Assembly: GCA_945861255.1 (NCBI GenBank)
Contig: CAMAUG010000187.1
Coordinates: 1 to 7,741, forward strand
Source: Candidatus Sulfopaludibacter sp. SbA3
Lineage (GTDB): Bacteria > Acidobacteriota > Terriglobia > Bryobacterales > Bryobacteraceae
Direction: 5' to 3'
Length of the DNA stretch: 7,741 nucleotides
Notes under the pieces: model-generated
Told to the model about the DNA's origin: nothing
Databases searched by the model: none
Seen by the model: the letters and a program-made list of their open reading frames with translations, nothing else
Part shown: in pieces, positions 6,270-7,741 of the stretch
Layout of the letters: each line of letters opens with the position of its first letter
Numbering within the stretch: the first letter of the stretch is position 1
Translations under genes and position numbers: made by a program

Positions 6270-7610
6270 TTAGGCTTCCGTGGCGTCTACCTTGGCTTCT
6301 TCCACCGCCGCCTCTTCATTGGGTGCTTCCAGCTTGGGCTCTTCCGGCTTCGGCGCTTCCTTGCGCGCTTTGTCGAATAGGAGGGCGAGCGTTTTCTCGG
6401 TGCGGATCTGTCCGGCGATGCGGCCGAGCGTTCCATCCTTCTGGAGCTTGGCGCGCACTGCGGCGACGGGCTCGCGCTGCTGGCGGGCGTGGCGCTGGAC
6501 CTCTCGATCCACCTCTTCCTGTGTGGGAGCGATGGCTTCGCGATCAGCGATCTTGTCCAGGATGAGCGATGCGCGCACGTCCAACGTGGCGCGTTCCTGC
6601 TGGGCTTCACGCACTTTCTGCCAGTCCAGCTTCAACTGGCGCGGGTCCACGCCGTGCATAGCGAGCTGTTCCAACTGGTTTCTGAGCGCCACCTCGATCT
6701 GCCGGTCCACGTAAATCGCGGGCACGGCGAACACGTGCTCCGCCACCAGCTTTTCGATGATCTGGTGCTTGGTAGCCTCCTGGGCGGCGTGCTCACGCTC
6801 ATGCACGATGGACTTGCGGATGGCATCCCGCAATTCCTCGAACGACTGGTAATCGCCCAGGTCCTTGGCGAACTCGTCGTTCGGCTCCGGCAATTCCTTG
6901 CGGCGAACGGCCTTGACGGTGGCTTTGAACTTCACGGTGCGCCCGGCGAGAGTGGGGCGGTCGTAATCGTCGGGATACGTCACGTCGAATTCGCGGGACT
7001 CTTCCGGAGACAGACCGCGCAGGTTCTCGGTGAACACGGGCAAGGTGGCCTGGTCGCCGATCTTCAGCATCAGTTCGTCCTGCTGGACCCTTTCGTCGAC
7101 GCCGGAAATACTTTCCAGCGCAATCATTCCGTAGTCGCCATCGGCCAGCGGGCGAGGCTCCTCGTTGACGTACTCGGCCTTGCGCTCCAGCACTTCATTC
7201 ACGCGGGCGTCCACATCGGCGGCGGTCACCACCGGCTCGGCGTAGGTCACGGTGAGGCCCGTGTATTCGCCGAGTTCGAAGGTGGGCGCCACTTCAAACT
7301 CCGCCTTGAACCGCAGGGGTTCGCCGCCGTGGAAGTGGACGTCGCTGATGTTGGGCTGGCTGACCACCTCCAGGTGATCCTGCTCAAACGCGGCGTTCAG
7401 GAAACGAGGGATGAGTGTTTCCAGGGCTTCCTGCCGGATATCGCCGGCAAAGCGCGTGCGCACCATGCTCAGCGGGGCTTTGCCGGGACGGAATCCGGGC
7501 AGCTTCACTTTTACCTGGATGGCGGCGGCGGCGCGCGTGGTTTCTTTCTCGACTTCTTCCACCGGAACGGTGATGTCGAGGGAGTGTTTACAACCTTCAA
7601 TCAGAGCCAT
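6270..7610 (-). CDS. tig: Trigger factor (ribosome-associated chaperone and prolyl isomerase)
   Basis: Trigger factor binds the ribosome near the tunnel exit, via protein L23, and shields nascent chains. The 446-residue length is typical. The N-terminal ribosome-binding domain has the signature GFRPGKAP (residues 39-46). The FKBP-like peptidyl-prolyl isomerase domain spans about 155-240, starting near LADGDYGMIALES. The helical C-terminal substrate-binding arms extend to about 415. A Lys/Glu/Pro/Ala-rich acidic tail (about 418-446: PKPEEPKLEAPNEEAAVEE) is an extension of low complexity. The ATG at 7610 fits the usual family N-terminus; no Shine-Dalgarno precedes it, only an A-rich stretch (AAAACAAA). 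A weak -10-like TAAACT on the minus strand (7625-7620) would also give a very short leader. In many bacteria tig is followed by clpP and clpX; here it instead ends against a convergent gene, so it seems to be transcribed alone. Confidence 0.97.
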   Translation of the reverse strand: MALIEGCKHSLDITVPVEEVEKETTRAAAAIQVKVKLPGFRPGKAPLSMVRTRFAGDIRQEALETLIPRFLNAAFEQDHLEVVSQPNISDVHFHGGEPLRFKAEFEVAPTFELGEYTGLTVTYAEPVVTAADVDARVNEVLERKAEYVNEEPRPLADGDYGMIALESISGVDERVQQDELMLKIGDQATLPVFTENLRGLSPEESREFDVTYPDDYDRPTLAGRTVKFKATVKAVRRKELPEPNDEFAKDLGDYQSFEELRDAIRKSIVHEREHAAQEATKHQIIEKLVAEHVFAVPAIYVDRQIEVALRNQLEQLAMHGVDPRQLKLDWQKVREAQQERATLDVRASLILDKIADREAIAPTQEEVDREVQRHARQQREPVAAVRAKLQKDGTLGRIAGQIRTEKTLALLFDKARKEAPKPEEPKLEAPNEEAAVEEAKVDATEA

Positions 7611-7660
7611 TTTGTTTTCAGTTTAGCAGCAACGGCCGGGCGGACCCATCCGGACTCTTA

Positions 7661-7717
7661 TCTAATACAAGACGGGCCTGAAGAGGAGCCTGTTTCTAAC
7701 ACAAGACGGGCCTGAAG
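7661..7717. repeat. Two copies of a 23-bp direct repeat, 34-bp period, with imperfect hairpin
   Basis: Copy one (7661-7683) and copy two (7695-7717) match at 22 of 23 positions; the sole difference is T/C at the sixth base. Both share the core ACAAGACGGGCCTGAAG, and purine-rich sequence (GGAG) follows each. Copy one can fold: AGACGGGC (7670-7677) pairs with GCCTGTTT (7688-7695) as 8 bp including two G-T wobbles, around the loop CTGAAGAGGA. This looks like a decayed unit of a short palindromic intergenic repeat. It lies upstream of tig, within 131 bp (7611-7741) that show no clear gene. The family identity is inference. Confidence 0.7.
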
Positions 7718-7731
7718 GAGGAGGCGGGATG
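7715..7731 (+). promoter_or_regulatory. Possible ribosome binding site and start codon of a rightward gene leaving the window
   Basis: AAGGAGG (7715-7721), a perfect Shine-Dalgarno, is followed after 7 nt by ATG (7729-7731), with only 13 nt of the possible gene inside the window. The purine run is also the tail of the second repeat copy, so the match could be chance. A gene here would be divergent from tig. Confidence 0.25.
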
Positions 7732-7741
7732 CTGGGAAGTG

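Noticed and set aside
6266..6276. AGCC-TTA-GGCT hairpin at the tig stop codon
   Set aside because: It has a stem of only 4 bp, a 3-nt loop and no T run; too weak to call a terminator.
6489..7715. 408-codon open frame on the plus strand opposite tig
   Set aside because: It lies almost wholly antisense to a well-recognised trigger factor gene, and its His/Gly/Leu/Val-rich product has no family look. Long antisense frames are common in GC-rich DNA.
7661..7717. CRISPR array
   Set aside because: There are only two imperfect copies with an 11-bp gap, too short for a spacer, and no cas genes nearby.

Overview
This 7.7 kb window is GC-rich, densely coded bacterial chromosome. Gene content and style fit a soil-type Acidobacteriota genome, perhaps Bryobacterales/Solibacterales: an NtrC-type regulator, LDH-like malate dehydrogenase, trigger factor, large secreted proteins without recognised function, and a VapC-type toxin-antitoxin pair. 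No rRNA or other phylogenetic marker is present, so this placement is inference from gene type and memory of related genomes, not proof.

Layout from left to right. (1) Positions 2-1315 (+) hold the 3' part of a sigma-54-dependent response regulator whose first codons lie outside the window. (2) Positions 1368-3689 (+) encode a 773-residue exported protein with a beta-rich N-terminal part and a long helical, HEAT-like remainder. (3) Positions 3698-4645 (-) encode malate dehydrogenase, tail to tail with gene 2 and only 8 bp away. (4) A 67-bp divergent intergenic region (4646-4712) carries a TATAAT box for mdh on the minus strand and an extended -10 box for the toxin-antitoxin operon on the plus strand. 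The latter is framed by a perfect 7-bp inverted repeat that looks like an operator. (5) Positions 4713-4952 and 4949-5377 (+) are a ribbon-helix-helix antitoxin and a VapC-like PIN toxin that overlap by ATGA. (6) Positions 5397-6251 (+) encode an exported 284-residue protein with a calcium-loop-like DxDGDG motif. (7) Positions 6270-7610 (-) encode trigger factor, again tail to tail with its neighbour. (8) Positions 7611-7741 are non-coding as far as can be seen and contain two copies of a short repeat that resembles a decayed palindromic intergenic element.

The genes do not form one pathway. mdh (TCA cycle) and tig (protein folding) are core housekeeping genes. The toxin-antitoxin pair and the secreted protein of unknown function lie between them on the opposite strand. 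The most interesting part is the compact mdh/toxin-antitoxin control region, where both predicted transcripts would be nearly leaderless. I found no convincing evidence for a wholly new system; the two secreted proteins of unknown function are the main uncharacterised content.
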